64,000 nucleotides of DNA from Roridomyces roridus (GCA_029378245.1 JARKIF010000157.1:1-64000), one strand, 5' to 3'. Shown: positions 10,718-22,836, numbered from the stretch's first letter. The notes: generated by a model from the letters alone, not told the origin. Numbers and translations are program-made.

Positions 10718-12413
10718 TATTCGGGGAAGGGACGTTGACGCGACTGTCAGTGTGGATGGTGGGGTATTTAACTCTGCCCCTATGACCAGATTCCTCATTC
10801 CTCGGGTTGAACCTCGGACCCGCGTTCTCTCCATGAAGGCATGAATTGTTGTCAGGTTGAGCTTCTCTGGCTTTACCGATACGAAGCTACAATCCGAGTC
10901 CGCGTAAGGGATCGGATTGGACATTTACCCGCTCGCAATCCGATTCCTAGTAAAGGCGCCGATTACTGCCCAGATGGCACGCCGTACCCGCAAAACTCGC
11001 ACCCCGCGGTGTCAGTTTTGAGAGTACGGGTCTCGTACCCGCGGCTTCACATCTTCCTAGGCTCGGACATCTTCAGCGGGCTTGAGCAGGAAGAGACGGC
11101 TCACGATATCGAAACCACGGCCTCGATCATGCGCTTCTTGAAAAACATCAGACTGAATCTCTGGTGCGAGAGTTTGGGGCTGCGTGGATCGCGAGGGAAA
11201 GTCATTTGCGACAGAGCTGAGAATAGTAGCGGTCTGCTGGCTTGGCCTGGGACTTGTGTCGCCCGCGGGTTGCCAGGTAGACGAAAAGGAAGACAGCGAT
11301 AGTTCTTGCGTGCGAGGCCGGTGAAGAGCTGTTCTTCGATCCCATCCCAGACAGCAGTCACTGCGTTTTGTGAAATCTGGCCATGATACGGAAAGGGCGG
11401 GGGATATGTAAAATATTCAATCTGTCCATGCCATGGCAAGTTCAATGATCCATGTGTGGACTGGCCGAAAACTAGGTTACCGGGTCCCTTGTCTGGCCAC
11501 CGATGGCCATTTGATTCAGCCTGCCCATGGACAGATTGAGTAGCCAGGCATGGCCGGGGTGGATAGATAATGGGCCAGATTGAACATATGTACCATATAT
11601 ATCCGTAAATTCCAAATAAATTGATTTTGCAGCCCGAATGCCTAGGATTCGTTGAATGCAGTACTTGTATTGGGTCGAAACTAAGTAGGTACAATACAAA
11701 ATCCCTTGAGCTGAGTAATTCCTAATGCTAAATCGCAACTCAGGTGCCTCCCTTCGCGTACAACTCCGCAAATGCTCACACGCCGTTGTACTTACTACTC
11801 AATGGGACCCGCGCTTAGGTGCCAATGCTGGCGCGTATAGTGAAAATGTGGAGTGATCGTACCTTATGTGTAGAACTCAAACGGCGTGGTCAAGGCGGGT
11901 GGTGGGAGTTGGAAGGGAAATGATGACGGGAATTCTGAGGAATCATTGCCGGGATTTATAAGTGGTCATAGCCGAGCTGGCCCAGGGAGCCATGGCGAGG
12001 AGAGAAGGTAAATCCACACATCCGCTAGGGCTGAGGAAATTTGATCTGTCCGCGGGGTGGGCCAATTGAGCCAGATTGTCTGGCCACGCGAGGCCGGATC
12101 GCAGGATTCTCAATCTAGCCAGAGTGTGGCCAGATTCCGGGGCCAGGTGGGGCAGGAAATTGGATGGGTAGGCTATATCAACAAGCCAACCTCTCCACGG
12201 GGGCAACCAGATTGCACAAAACGCAGTGAGTGAAGAGTCAGGAGTCAGGCGGCATCACGGGATCATCCAAACTGGACCAACTTTTGCCACGTTTCTGATG
12301 TCCGCTTGTCGGCCCGCCATCCCCAAAGGTCGTGGCGTCCTCGCGACTTGCACGCCGTTTTGGAAAGTGTTCATGCCCTTTCCTCGTACGTCTCTTCCAC
12401 TATCTCTCCCATA
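10718..12413. other. Long intergenic region with a spaced inverted repeat
   Basis: About 1.7 kb with no gene I can support. Parts at 11400-11570 and 12040-12180 share recurring words such as GGCCAGATT and CCATGG. A perfect 13-bp inverted repeat lies at 11418-11430 and 11526-11538. It may be the remains of a small non-autonomous element. Confidence 0.4.
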
Positions 12414-15168
12414 ATGCTGCTCCCATTCCTCCCACCTGGGCTTTCCCCGCTGCCCTTCCCCGCCCCGGTGGCGTGGCTCTTCTCCTTCGTCGCATTCGTC
12501 TGCGTCGCCGTCTCTGCCTACGTCTACCGACCTGCCGTCGCCCTTCTACGCCTCATCCATCCTGCGCACGAGCACTCCGAGCTGCCTACGAGCATCGACG
12601 GACATACCACTGCCCGAGCACCACCAACACCACTCCGTGGGCGCGGCCGCACGCGATCCAAACCCAGCCGTCTTTTCTTCAACAAGTTGGGACTGGGATT
12701 GGGCCGTCGTGCACGCAGTCTAGGCCCAGTTCTTCCACTCCACTCGCCCGGTCTAATCGAGTCGGAGAGCGCTGTGCCGCTCGTCAACGTCCATGGCTCT
12801 GACCGTGCTGCCTCGTGGGCGTCCGTATCGTCCTTCTCCACCACATCCGACTCGCGACGGGCTTCGACTTCGGACGGGCATTATCTGCACTTGCCAGACG
12901 CCACACTGATCGACGTGTCTCCAGCCCCCATCGAGCTCGTCGACGTCTCCGTGCCCCCTTCACCTGCCGCTTGGGCCCGTGCTCACCCACCGTCCTTCCC
13001 GACATCTCCAGCCGCGCCTGGCTTCCATGCCCATCTCATGCCCACGCCGGCATCGATTCCTACTATTTCTCAGCCTATGAATTCGACTGTGCTACCCGCA
13101 CCCCCGCCCCGCGCTCTCTCTTCTCCTCCACCCCGGATTCCGGTCTCGAGGCCGAGATCAGCGCCCCCACTTTCCAGCACACCTCCCGCTGTCGTGCATG
13201 TGAGCGTCGCTCAGCTTATCACTGTCGACGAGTGTGGACCTGCACCGGAAGAGCTACCGCTTCCTTCTCCGCATCTGCAGCTCCCGTCGCCACCACCTTC
13301 ACCGCCTTTGTCACCTTCGCGGTGCAAGGAGGAGGAGGAGGACGCGGGGCTCGTTTCGGTTTTGGTGGAACAGGATGGAGGAGAAGGGTTGTTGGTGGAT
13401 CTGCGGGAGAGCGCTGGCGAGCTGGAGGACTTGACTCTGGCGAAGACGGCGAAGACGGAGGTGGGCGTGCAGTTGCTGCAAATGGAGGTTGAAGAAGAGC
13501 AGCCAGTGTCTGGCGGTGAGGAGCATGACACGAGGTACCATTGGGAGCTGCTTGCATCCCAGCCCGGAGATGCGCCTAAAGGGTACGCCTCCCTTGTCTT
13601 TTCTGGTTCTTACCGCTGACGATGGGGTTTTCAGGGACGCTGATAGTTATGAACCGAACGACATTCACGACTTTGACGAAAATTATGACCAGGAGGATGA
13701 GGAGGTGAAGATGGAGGGAGTGGAAGGGCCTGTGGAGCCTGCGCTCGTCGAGGCTGCTGTCGAGTTGGAAGCAGCGGCCGAGTTGGAAGCAGCGGCCGAG
13801 TTGGAAGCAGCGGCCGAGTTGGAAGCAGCGGCCGAGTTGGAAGCAGCGGCCGACGCTAAAGGAGCTGATGATGACGCCGAGGCTGTCCCTACGCCAGTCC
13901 CTGGGATCGAGCAGGGCGATGTTTCGCCCGCGGTCCATGTTGGCAAGGCCGGGGACGAGTCGATTACCCAGCCCGATCCTCTCGAGGCTGCAGCCGATTT
14001 GGAGGTTGCCGAGGTGATTCCCGCCCCAGTCCCTGCGGTCGACGAGGGTGCGGTTCAGGCTGTCAAGTGCGAGGACGAGTCGACTCCTCAGCCTGACATT
14101 CTCGAGGCTACAGGGGAGCCCGCCGCTTCAGAGATTGCCGAGTTGATGTCCGTCCCGGCCTCTGCCATCGACGAGCGTGAGGTGTCGCCCGCGATTCAGG
14201 CTGTCAAGAGCGAGGACGCTGAGGAGCAAGACCCGGATGACCTCCCACTTCCCGAATTTCCCGTGCCCTTACTTTTCCGGCCTCATACGCCCGCTGACTC
14301 CATTGACGGGAGGGAGGCGGAGGGGACGGAAGACGGTGATGAGGATGTGGAGGACGGGTATGAGGAGGACGTCGAGTCTGGGTCTTCTGGGTCCTCGGAT
14401 GACGAGGAAGATCCACCGCTCATGCCGCTCCCTGCTTTCGAGGATATCGAATTCTCACCGCGGTGGCCGTCGGTCACGGTGTGGACGCCGCCAGCGGATG
14501 ATGTGGACGTCGAGCCGTTTATCCTCGATCAGGTGGATGTGGATGCGACGCCGTTGGCGCCTGTCTTGCTTTTGGACATGGACATGCAAGGGGAGAAGGA
14601 GACGACGGTGCATGGGAGTCTTGACTTGCCTTCGCCTGCTGTCGCTGTTGGGGAGCGGGATATTGTGGAGCCTGCGACGCCGGAGCCTGCTGTCGTCACC
14701 TTGGAGCGACAGGAGGAGCGGGGTGTGGAGAACGAGAATGACAAGGAGGAGGAGGAAGAGGAAGAAGACCTTGGCGTGCGCCCCGAATGGTCGCTTCGTG
14801 CCGCCGCCGCCCCTGCGCTGGGTCTTTCCAAAGAGGCGCTGCTGGCTATGGGAGAGAAGGAGCGGGAGAAGATCGAGGCACGTGCCCGCGAAAAACAGCA
14901 AGAGAAGGTGCCTGGCGCGTTCCCCGGACTCGGAGTGCCTACCTCCCCGTCTTCTACCCCCGCCTCCCCGGCCCTGAGTGAAAAGCCTTTGTCGACCGCT
15001 CTGGAAGTCAAAGCTAGGCCGAGACGCTCGCCGCTGGATGCGGCGTTGGCGATGCAACTCAGGCCTGGATTGGGTGTGGGCGCGGATGGGGCGTGGTTGG
15101 TTAGGTTTTTGATGAGCTTTTTTGGGTGGTTTGCGGTTCTTGTGGCCAGTGGGAGGGAGTTTTCGTAG
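12414..15168 (+). CDS. Large acidic, proline-rich protein with hydrophobic ends
   Basis: Two exons, 12414-13582 and 13635-15168, with a 52 bp intron (GTACGC...TTTCAG), giving 900 residues. The N-terminus has one strong membrane segment (about residues 15-40, WLFSFVAFVCVAVSAYVY), followed by basic stretches and a long Ser/Pro/Ala-rich region. After the intron comes a very acidic region with five exact copies of ELEAAA (13762-13851), more Asp/Glu clusters, and a hydrophobic C-terminal tail (about the last 30 residues, VRFLMSFFGWFAVLVASG). The layout suggests a protein anchored at both ends with a disordered acidic middle. No enzyme motif is seen. Long ORFs also lie antisense and in other frames; they are shadows of the compositional bias. 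Start chosen because it opens directly on the hydrophobic segment. Confidence 0.75.
13762..13851 (+). repeat. 18-bp tandem repeat, five copies, coding
   Basis: Five identical 18-bp units encoding ELEAAA inside the acidic protein. The repeat keeps the frame. Perfect identity between units suggests recent slippage, so copy number may vary between strains. Confidence 0.95.
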
Positions 15169-15528
15169 GTTTCGTTTTTGATTTCGTCTCATCTCGACCA
15201 TGCATGCATATCATATCATCTATCCATCCGCACGTACATCCTCCTCCTTGCATATCTACATTCGCATCCACATCGTCTCGCATTTCGCACTTATCCGCAC
15301 TTTTCTTTTTGTATATCTGGCATTTGGAATCACGATCTCATTCTCGTTCATCGTCAAGTACAGTACATAGTCTCACATACCTACTCGTATGCATCCGGAT
15401 TAATTTAATGAATTCTGTGGGGAGAGACAAGAGGGACGCGATCGGATCAAGTCTGTCACTCTTTGCTCACGACTCCCATCTTGGTCCTTTTACGATCTGG
15501 CCTCTCGCGACTTGACACGCTGGCGAGC

Positions 15529-15908
15529 TCTTTCCCCACGGACGTTGAGCTTTGAGCACTTTTGGAATCTTGACTTCTGCTTTGCAATTGCGGACTCTGT
15601 ACAGCTCGTGTCTTTCTCGTCGTCGGCAAACATAATTCGATTTCAAGAAGAAAGAATTCTCTGGGTGACCTTGGCCTTGTGCTGATACTGATGCAAGTGA
15701 GTTCTGACCGTCTTCCAGCGTGGGCTGGCGAGCTTTCCCCGCGGGCGTTGACTCTTGAGCACTTTGGAATCTTGACTGCTACTCTGCGGATTCTGTACTT
15801 GCAGCTCGTGCACAACTCGTTGGTTTCCGCGTGTTTTCGTCTTCGTCGGCAAACATGATTCGATTTCAAGAAGAAAATCTGGTGCCTTGACCTTGTGCTG
15901 ATGCAAGT
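15529..15908. repeat. Direct repeat pair, about 170-185 bp units
   Basis: Segments 15529-15695 and 15724-15908 share long blocks in order: TGGCGAGCT followed by TTCCCC, GTTGA then GAGCAC and GGAATCTTGAC, GTCGGCAAACAT, ATTCGATTTCAAGAAGAAA and CCTTGTGCTGAT with GATGCAAGT. The copies differ by several substitutions and small indels. No coding capacity is evident. Confidence 0.8.
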
Positions 15909-16077
15909 GGGGTCTTGGGATTCGTCCGGCGAAATGTTAAATAATTCGTGGGGAAACCCGATGACGAGGACGAGGACGTACCATGCTCGCCGTTTTCCTG
16001 GTTTGGATGGACACAAGGGTGGCAGCTGGATGGGATTGGATGGGCCCAGATGTTCTTCAAATTCTTGGGGCCGTCAT

Positions 16078-17290
16078 TCCTATCTGAAGCTACCGACTAT
16101 CCGTGCTTCGACTACCCTTGAACTTGACGAAAAAACTTTTGCGGGTGTTCTTCAGGGTCCACACAGCCGCGATCGTGCTCGTTTCCAAACCGGCCTGGCT
16201 TTTTGTCGCCCATCGCGCCGTTCTGCCGGGCCGGCACTTGCTCACGAGTCTGCGAAGGGAGAAGCAAGTACTGTCTAGATCTCATGGTCATCCTCGGCTA
16301 TCTTATCGAAGCAAGCCGTGGCGAGGAGAGATGGTATTTCTTCACACAAAGCGACAACTAGTGCCTGTATTTGCTGCCTTTGTGGTGCCTGGGTTGTTAT
16401 TGAAAGGAACTGTCTTCTTTGTTTGCGGACCACGAAAGGGTGTATTTCTTTATGGGAAGGTCGCTTGCTTCTGACAAAAATGTTCCTCAATTCAGGGTCC
16501 ATTCGCCTTCTTGCCCACACCAGCCACTCGTTGATAACGACTATCCCGGTGGTACTTGGCCAGGTTCTGTGCCATTCTGGCGGGTCGCCACTGCCTCCGC
16601 AAGCCTACGAGGTGGAAATCGAGGTGCAGAGACTCTACCGCATGTATGTGACCTGAACATGTACTACATGCATGATAACGTTCGAGACTTCGAGCTAGCT
16701 GGTGTACTTCCCGGGGTTGCCATTGCTATCTGAGGCTACCTACTATCCCGGTTTCCTCACCGTGTTTCGACTACCTTTGAACTCCGCAAAGACACTTGGT
16801 GTGGGGTTCTTCAGGGTCCAATCGTGTTCGTTTCCAAACAGGCCAGGTAGTTCTTGGCCAAGTTCTGTTTGCCCGTCGCGCCGTTCTGCTGGGCATTCAC
16901 TCACTCACGAGTCTGCAAAGGGAGAAGCAAGTCTGTCGCATGGTCATCCTCGGCTTCGGCTATTTTATCGAGGGACGCCGCGGCGAGGACAGATGGTATT
17001 TCTTCACACAAAACACGAAGCGACAACTAATGCCTATATTTGCTACCCTGGGTTGCTATTGAACGGACCGACGACCGTTTAAATTTGTTTGCGGATGACG
17101 AAAGGGTGGATTTCTTTACGGGAAGCAGGACGCTTGGGGTTACCTCGAATCCGACGAACACCCTTCTCCTTCTTGCCCACACCAGCAACTCGTCGATAAC
17201 GAGTATCCTGGTACAAAGTGGAAATCGAGGTGCAGAGATGTGACCTTGTCCTAAGTACAGGCATGCTAACATACGAGACTTCCACCCCAC
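16078..17290. repeat. Tandem duplication, about 650 bp period
   Basis: Block 16078-16710 and block 16726-17290 match in order along their length: CTATCTGA with GGCTACC or AGCTACC at the left edge, GTTCTTCAGGGTCCA, CGTTTCCAAAC, CGCGCCGTTCTGC, GGGAGAAGCAAGT, GGTATTTCTTCACACAAA, CTTGCCCACACCAGC and GTGGAAATCGAGGTGCAGAG. They have diverged, so the duplication is not recent. No intact ORF spans either copy. Confidence 0.8.
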
Positions 17291-18236
17291 CAGCTGTACG
17301 GACTGCGCCAAAACCGGGGTAAGCCGTCCGTCCCCTTGATACCTCTTTAGAAGCACTAGTGACAGCTGATACTTCCTGAACAGGCCGTGGAGAACGTAGA
17401 TTGGCACACGACTGCCAGGGTGCATTCCTTCCTTCAAGTCGATTGGGGTTGAGTCGCTGAGCGTGGTCACGGTGTCAGTCAATCTGAACTTGACGTCGTC
17501 GGTTGCGGACCGGTTCTGTTTTAGTTTCTGGGCAGGTAATGCAAGGATCCGTTTACGGCTTTGTAGCGTCTAAATCTAATCTATCCATCTACTCTATGAT
17601 AGGCCTAATCAAGATCGAACAGAGTGCCAGTTGGACGGTTTCTCCGAACCCGAATCCGCCGTATGCAATGTGCATCTCCGAGATCTCGTTCCCAATTCCA
17701 AGACAAGCAAGTACCTCCGCGCCTCGTATGGCTACTGCTTTTCCTCTTTTATTTATTTTTTGGTGCATTTATAGATTTTGGGCTCGAGTTGAACGACGCG
17801 GAGGGAACTCAATGCCATGGAGGTGCTACGCTGAGCAGGTACGTCCTGTTCTGGATGACCGACAAGTGACACTGGAGAAAGATTGGAATACCGCACACCA
17901 TACCGGCCCACTGTCTGCGGAGAAGAGACCGGGGTCATGGTGCTGCTGTAGGAATCGCAAAGTTGACTGGTGCCGTCCCAGGTATGTTAGAAAACAAACC
18001 CTTTCCGTCTTGAATCGAGACTGTCCATGGGCGTGGCTGAATGACGGATTCAGGCCCCGTTGGAATTCGAAGGATTCGGGAAAGCTAACAGATGGAGGTG
18101 CTCGTTTGCCTTTTCTGCAATATTCACCATCCGAATTGACAGAGAAAAATGCCGAGGGAACATTCGCCAGGCATCGTGCTCACCACAAGCCATAATTCAT
18201 GTAATGGGGTACGTACCACGCTGAGTTTATCCTGAG

Positions 18237-18243
18237 TATAAAG
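18237..18243 (+). promoter_or_regulatory. TATA-like element before the 9-cysteine gene
   Basis: TATAAAG lies 31 bp upstream of the ATG at 18274. Its position fits a core promoter with a very short leader. Confidence 0.45.
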
Positions 18244-18273
18244 CTGAAGCGTCTTGGCTCTAACACTCACGAA

Positions 18274-18608
18274 ATGTGTTTCATGTCCACCCGTACTGTT
18301 CTCCACTTTTCCTGTGGACACCTCACGTCCGAGAGACCCGTCAAGGTTAGTGGTTGAAAGTTCTATCTAAGAATCTACTTACGATGGGAGTCCAGATTGA
18401 CTGTGGTTACCGTTGGTGCCGGTACAGCAACATGCACCCCAATGGCAGGAACGATCAGTGCGCTAACTGCGCGAATACGTGCAAGCAAACGTGAGTGCCG
18501 CAGTTTACTCTCTGAACGATGCTTAATTTTCACGTCAGGTTGGACGCACCGATGACGTTCGAGGGGCCCGCCTCCGCGGGTGCTTGTGTAGCTTGTAAGC
18601 GCGGGTAG
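18274..18608 (+). CDS. Nine-cysteine microprotein, copy 1
   Basis: Three small exons, 18274-18345, 18396-18490, 18539-18608, giving 78 residues. Introns are 50 and 48 bp (GTTAGT...CCAG and GTGAGT...TCAG). Cysteines fall at 2, 14, 27, 32, 46, 49, 53, 72 and 75. Key motifs are MC at the start, SCGH at 13-16, DCGYRWCRYSNMHP at 26-39, CANCANTC at 46-53 and CVAC at 72-75. A second gene at 46193-46541 has the same motifs and the same two intron positions, which is strong evidence that both are real. There is no signal peptide. The Cys/His pattern suggests structural zinc binding, which is an inference. I recall similar unnamed proteins in other agarics but know no function. It ends 146 bp before IML2. 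Confidence 0.8.
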
Positions 18609-18754
18609 GGAGGTCGTAGTGGATGAAATCATAAGTACTAGTCTTGTATCCGAGTTGAAATATTTGTTTCTCCGCCGCTTTGTAATAAACTTCGGCCTCT
18701 GATCCGATTGCTCTTTTCGTGATATCTCCGACTGACTCTTTCCACTTGCCAGCG

Positions 18755-21542
18755 ATGTCGTCGAGCGACACAGCCGCGGCCCTCGCCTCTGCCAACCTCG
18801 GCTTCGACCACCTCTTTTCGAACCATATCGCAGACGCCCGAACAGCGTTCTCGGCACAGCAGAGTCCGTTCCATCTCCTCGGACTAGGGGCGTGCGCTTT
18901 CCTGGAAGCAGCGCTAGGGATGGAGAGCGGGATGACTGGGGAGGCATCGCGGCTGCTAACGCAGAGTGAGGCTGGTGCGAGGAAGGCAGCGGCCGAGGCC
19001 AAGAGTCGGAAGGGAGGCACTTCGGGTGACAGGGGTGACGGTGCCGGACGGTTTGCGGCTGGGTTGGAATGGGAGATCCTCAGTGCAGACGCTGTCGTTC
19101 TTCTCGGCCTCAGCCATGCCCTATCGTGCGTGTCTATGCTCTCCCTGTTTTTCCTGTGAAGATGACGTCGACGATGTCAGCGAATCGTATATGGGATACT
19201 TGCAATGCATGTACTCTCTCAACTCGGCACACTCAAAGTTCACGCGCCTATACAAGACTGTGTTTCCCAATGGTCTTCCCGAAGGCTCCAAATCCGTCGT
19301 GCCCAGCGCCGCGTCGAGCAGAGAGAGCCTCGTGCAGCCTGTACCTGTGCCCGCCGCTGTGGCCGCCCCCGCGAAAAAGTCGGTGCTCGGCCGATGGGGT
19401 GCCTCTGCTGTCTGGGGCAGGTCGTCGGCATCGTCGTCATCGTCATCGCTAGCCGCGCCGTCCCTCAGGTCGTCCGCGTCTAGCTTGTCCTTGCGTCCTT
19501 CGCCTGCCGAGGCGTCGCGGCCCCCAGAAGGGCCTGTGGAGGAGATGATTGTGGCTGGAACTGCCTTCGGTGCGTTAAGCCTCCTCTTTTTTCATTTCCA
19601 GTCGGGGATATCTCTGGTAGCGGCGGCTAGGGTTGCTAGCTGACCAACTCGCACGGCCGGCATGGCTTCTCGACATGTGCTCTTGTCTTGTTCCTATTTG
19701 TTGGACTCTTCGTGCCTGTCGCAGCCACTTGCATCCCCGGGCGTGGGGTTTCTGAGTTGACATCGCACCTCGCTAACCTAAAATTGGTTCAGGTTTCGGC
19801 CTCTTTAATCTGGTGTTTTCACTACTCCCCAAGAAAATCCAGTGAGTCATTGCTTTTTGTGACACGGATAATTTTGAATGACCGTTGGTTAGGTCTCTCG
19901 TTGGCCTCTTTGGGTTCAAGCACGATCGGGCTTTGGCGCTCAAGGCGTTGGCTGTACGTTTTTGCCACCCTCTTCTTTCCTTGATTATTCTAATCTAATG
20001 CACAGCTGAGCGCGGGCGTGGACATTGGAGGCGGCTCGCTGGTTGCAGCGGGCACGGGCCGGGACGTCCATGGCGTCTTTGCCGGGTGCGTCTATACCGT
20101 GTTTACATCGCAATCGCTGACCGACCGGGCAGACTTGTTTTAATGACGTTCTACGGTGTGGTGCTCCTGCTATCGGGATATCAGGCTGACGAGGCGGAGT
20201 TGGTGAGGGTGTACAAGGGCGTTGTGGATTCGATCGAGGCGCGATATCCTGCGGGCGCGCTGTGGATTCTCAACCGGGCTAAAATTCTGCGCATGACGAA
20301 CGATGCAAATGGGGCGATTGCTGTGCTACAGAACGCGCTGGAAACAGGACCGCGGACGTTTGTGCAGGCTGATACGCTTGTGAGTGCCTTGCCTTTTTTT
20401 CGACCGGAAATTAATTCAAGTGATATGTCATAGCTCGTCTTTGAGTTGGCGTGGACGTTGCTCGCACAACGGAGGCATAGAGAGGCGGCGGAGGCGTTCA
20501 TCAAGTTGACGGAGCTCAATTCATGGTACGTTCTGGATTGTTTTGAACTGCTTGTTCATGAATTTGGTGTGTAGGTCGCATGCGACGTACTACTTCATCG
20601 CTGCGGGTTGCTACATCTCGCTTGGGGACCGTACGAAGGCGCAGGAGCTTTTTGACGCGTTGCCGGGTCTGCTTGAGCGCAAGAAGATGGGTGGGAAGGA
20701 TTTGCCGACCGAGGTGTTGATACGCAAGCGGAGTCAGTTGGCTATGTTTTTTTCCCCTACCTGACTAGTGCTGATATTTCCGCAGTGGCGTACTACCAGG
20801 AGAAACAGAAGAGGCGGGGCGGAGATCCTTCCCGGTACGTGGAGAGTGTGAAAATTAGTTCCGCGGATGGTAATTCTTCTTTGATCGTGTATTGAAACGC
20901 CCGCTGACGTGGAAATTTTCAGAGCTCGGGATATGTACGACGCCTTTTATCTACTATATGTTTTGGCTGACTCGCTTTGAATAGTCTGGAACACATACCA
21001 GCGTATAGATGATTCGGTCGCAGAGGCACACATCAAGGAGCTGGCGGCGTTCACACCGCCGGTTATGATCAGTGTGCCTAGCCCATATCTACCTGGCAAC
21101 CAAGCAAGCGCGGCCTCTGCAGTGGGTTGCTTGTTTTTCTCTTCAACGCAAGTCCTGATGCTTGACTCAGGGTCCGCTGGATCTTGATACGCCCGACGAA
21201 ATTGCACTGCGTGCGCTCCTTCTGGGACTCATGCACCGCACGTTGAGGTTGTACGAACCAGCGCGCGCACTGTTGGAGTCTGCTGCGGGCGCTACCCTCA
21301 AGGCGAGTACGTGGATTGCGGGTGTTGCGGAGTTTGAGTTGGCTGTGGCGGAATTGCGTGAGGCCGAGTCTCAGTCTGTGGGCCCGGAGGGGTGGGGCAG
21401 GGTCCTGGATGGGGTTGAGGCGAGGCTTACGGTGGTGCAGGGGCTTGTGGGGAAGAGTGATGTGGATTTGGCATCGAGGTTGGAGAGTCGGGTTGCGTTG
21501 CTTAGGGATGAGGTGGAGAAGAAGAGGGGTATGACAGCGTAG
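18755..21542 (+). CDS. IML2: IML2 / TTC39-family TPR protein
   Basis: Twelve exons giving 683 residues: 18755-19125, 19181-19569, 19793-19841, 19893-19953, 20006-20085, 20133-20379, 20434-20525, 20575-20732, 20786-20869, 20923-20934, 20985-21121, 21171-21542. All junctions keep frame. Recognised by the family pattern: [15 protein letters not shown] near the N-terminus, [17 protein letters not shown], a Ser-rich insert, [19 protein letters not shown] and its FGFKHDR extension, then TPR-like repeats ([29 protein letters not shown]) and the C-terminal [15 protein letters not shown]. In yeast, IML2 helps clear inclusion bodies with lipid droplets and associates with mitochondria. Intron 2 is unusually long for this locus (223 bp), and exon 10 is only 12 nt. 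Single copy and intact, a housekeeping gene. Confidence 0.88.
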
Positions 21543-22192
21543 ATAGATGGGTTGATTATAGATTATTTTAATTGGGAGGTGTATGTACTCATAGACTCTC
21601 ATACACGACGGTTACTCATCCTTCCAACTCTTCCGAAGGGCCCTGTCGTCCAGCTTTTGGTATCAAACTGCCTTGGGAGATCTTTCAAGTTGAGTGAATT
21701 GGGAGGTGTCCGAACCCTGAAGACGGCATACAGTGCTGGTCTGATATGTATACATAGGCCATCGGAGGAATATCCGAGTGAGTCAAGAGGAACTAGTCAT
21801 ATCCAGCTCTTCCGACACGGGCGATCGGAGAAATTCCGTGTGTCAAAGGAATTACTCATCGTTCCTACTTTTCCTAGGGCCCCCGTCGTTCAGCGTTTTA
21901 AGTTACTGAATGAGTGGAAAACTGCTTTGAGATACCGTTTCAGGAGCTCAACTTATGGCCCGTTGGGCGCGCCGTCGTGTACATCAGTTGAATTCGGTTG
22001 AATTACTATGGTCCTCATTCGGCGGATCGTACATGTATATAGTAGGGAAGCGTGTATAAAGAGTATTTACATTGTCTGTGTGTCATTGATTTGGGTTCAA
22101 ATTGGCGCCACACCAACACGGTTGTCCAGGCGGGCAGATGCAGCTGTCGGAGGTTTTTTTAGTATCGTAGTGTGAGTAGAAACGGGGAAAAG
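21543..22192. other. Intergenic, convergent 3' ends
   Basis: About 650 bp between the 3' ends of IML2 and the Zn2Cys6 gene. No gene or repeat seen. Confidence 0.5.
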
Positions 22193-22836
22193 CTACCTCA
22201 TCGGAGAGGCTAACCAACAGTCGAAAGAGGAGGAAGGTTGCCCGAAATCATTCGGCATACCCATGAAAAAGTCGTTGTTGTTGGGTTGCCTGTAGGCGGT
22301 AGAGTCGGGGTAAAATTGGGCGCCTTGGGGATATGTGCCATAGGTGGTGGAAGAGTATGGCGTTTGCATGGTGGTGTTCTGGGTGTATGAATTCGAAGAC
22401 GGGGTGAAATCGCCGCCGCCGAACCGAGGCGTCGTGGGAGCTGGTGTTCGAGTGGAGGATCGTGGGAGTTGGGGTGCGGAATGAGACATGGCGCCGTGCG
22501 ACTGCGCAGCTGGTTGCTGATAATTGTACTCCGGAGCGTGATTCGCCGGTGATTCCGGGTGTGGGGAATATTCCTCGGAACTCGAATCGTTCTCGGAGAC
22601 AGTGCCGTATTCGCAGAGAATCCCCTTTTTCAAACATCGCGCGCACGGAGCGTATTCGTCGTCGCTGGGTGTTACGCACTGGACCGAGTCAATTTTTGTG
22701 ACAACTTGGAAAGACATCTTCAAGTACTTGCCTTGACTTTACGTTTTCTGCAATTCAAACAAGCGGCGAATGCTCTGCGCCGTTTCCCGGGCTCTTTGGC
22801 GAGGTGGGACCTGGGCTTTGACGATGAGCTTGCCAT
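22193..22836 (-). CDS. Zn(II)2Cys6 transcription factor, short
   Basis: Two exons on the minus strand, 22732-22836 and 22193-22678, giving 196 residues. The binuclear zinc cluster is at residues 26-57 with spacing CX2CX6CX10CX2CX6C (ACLNCRKRKVK, then CARCLKKGILC), preceded by a basic stretch (KRRR). After the cluster comes an acidic/serine patch and a Gln/Asn/Ser/Tyr-rich tail, likely an activation region. No fungal-specific middle homology domain is present, so the protein is much shorter than typical Gal4-class factors but like the short basidiomycete type. The intron that splits the cluster (22679-22731) has a GC donor (AAG|GCAAGT). A start 117 bp further upstream is possible, but MASSSSKPR gives the family-like N-terminus. 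Confidence 0.8.

Larger units (their letters stand above)
15169..18273. other. Long non-coding region with local duplications
   Basis: About 3.1 kb without a supported gene. It holds the two direct-repeat sets listed separately. A 230-residue ORF at 17503-18195 has no recognisable motif and overlaps splice-like signals; it is not called. Confidence 0.5.

Noticed and set aside
13762..13851. Possible CRISPR-like array
   Set aside because: Units are contiguous without spacers and encode a peptide repeat in a eukaryotic gene.
14177..15201. Long ORFs overlapping the acidic protein in other frames and antisense (266 and 248 codons)
   Set aside because: They are Arg/Leu/Pro-rich products of a GC-biased, repeat-rich coding strand; no start context, motif or splice support.
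16960..17070. RWYFFTQN in a duplicated block, similar to a plant NAC-domain phrase
   Set aside because: Only a few residues, in a non-coding tandem duplication, and NAC factors are plant proteins.
17503..18195. 230-codon plus-strand ORF
   Set aside because: No recognisable motif; contains several good intron-like signals; composition unlike neighbouring genes.
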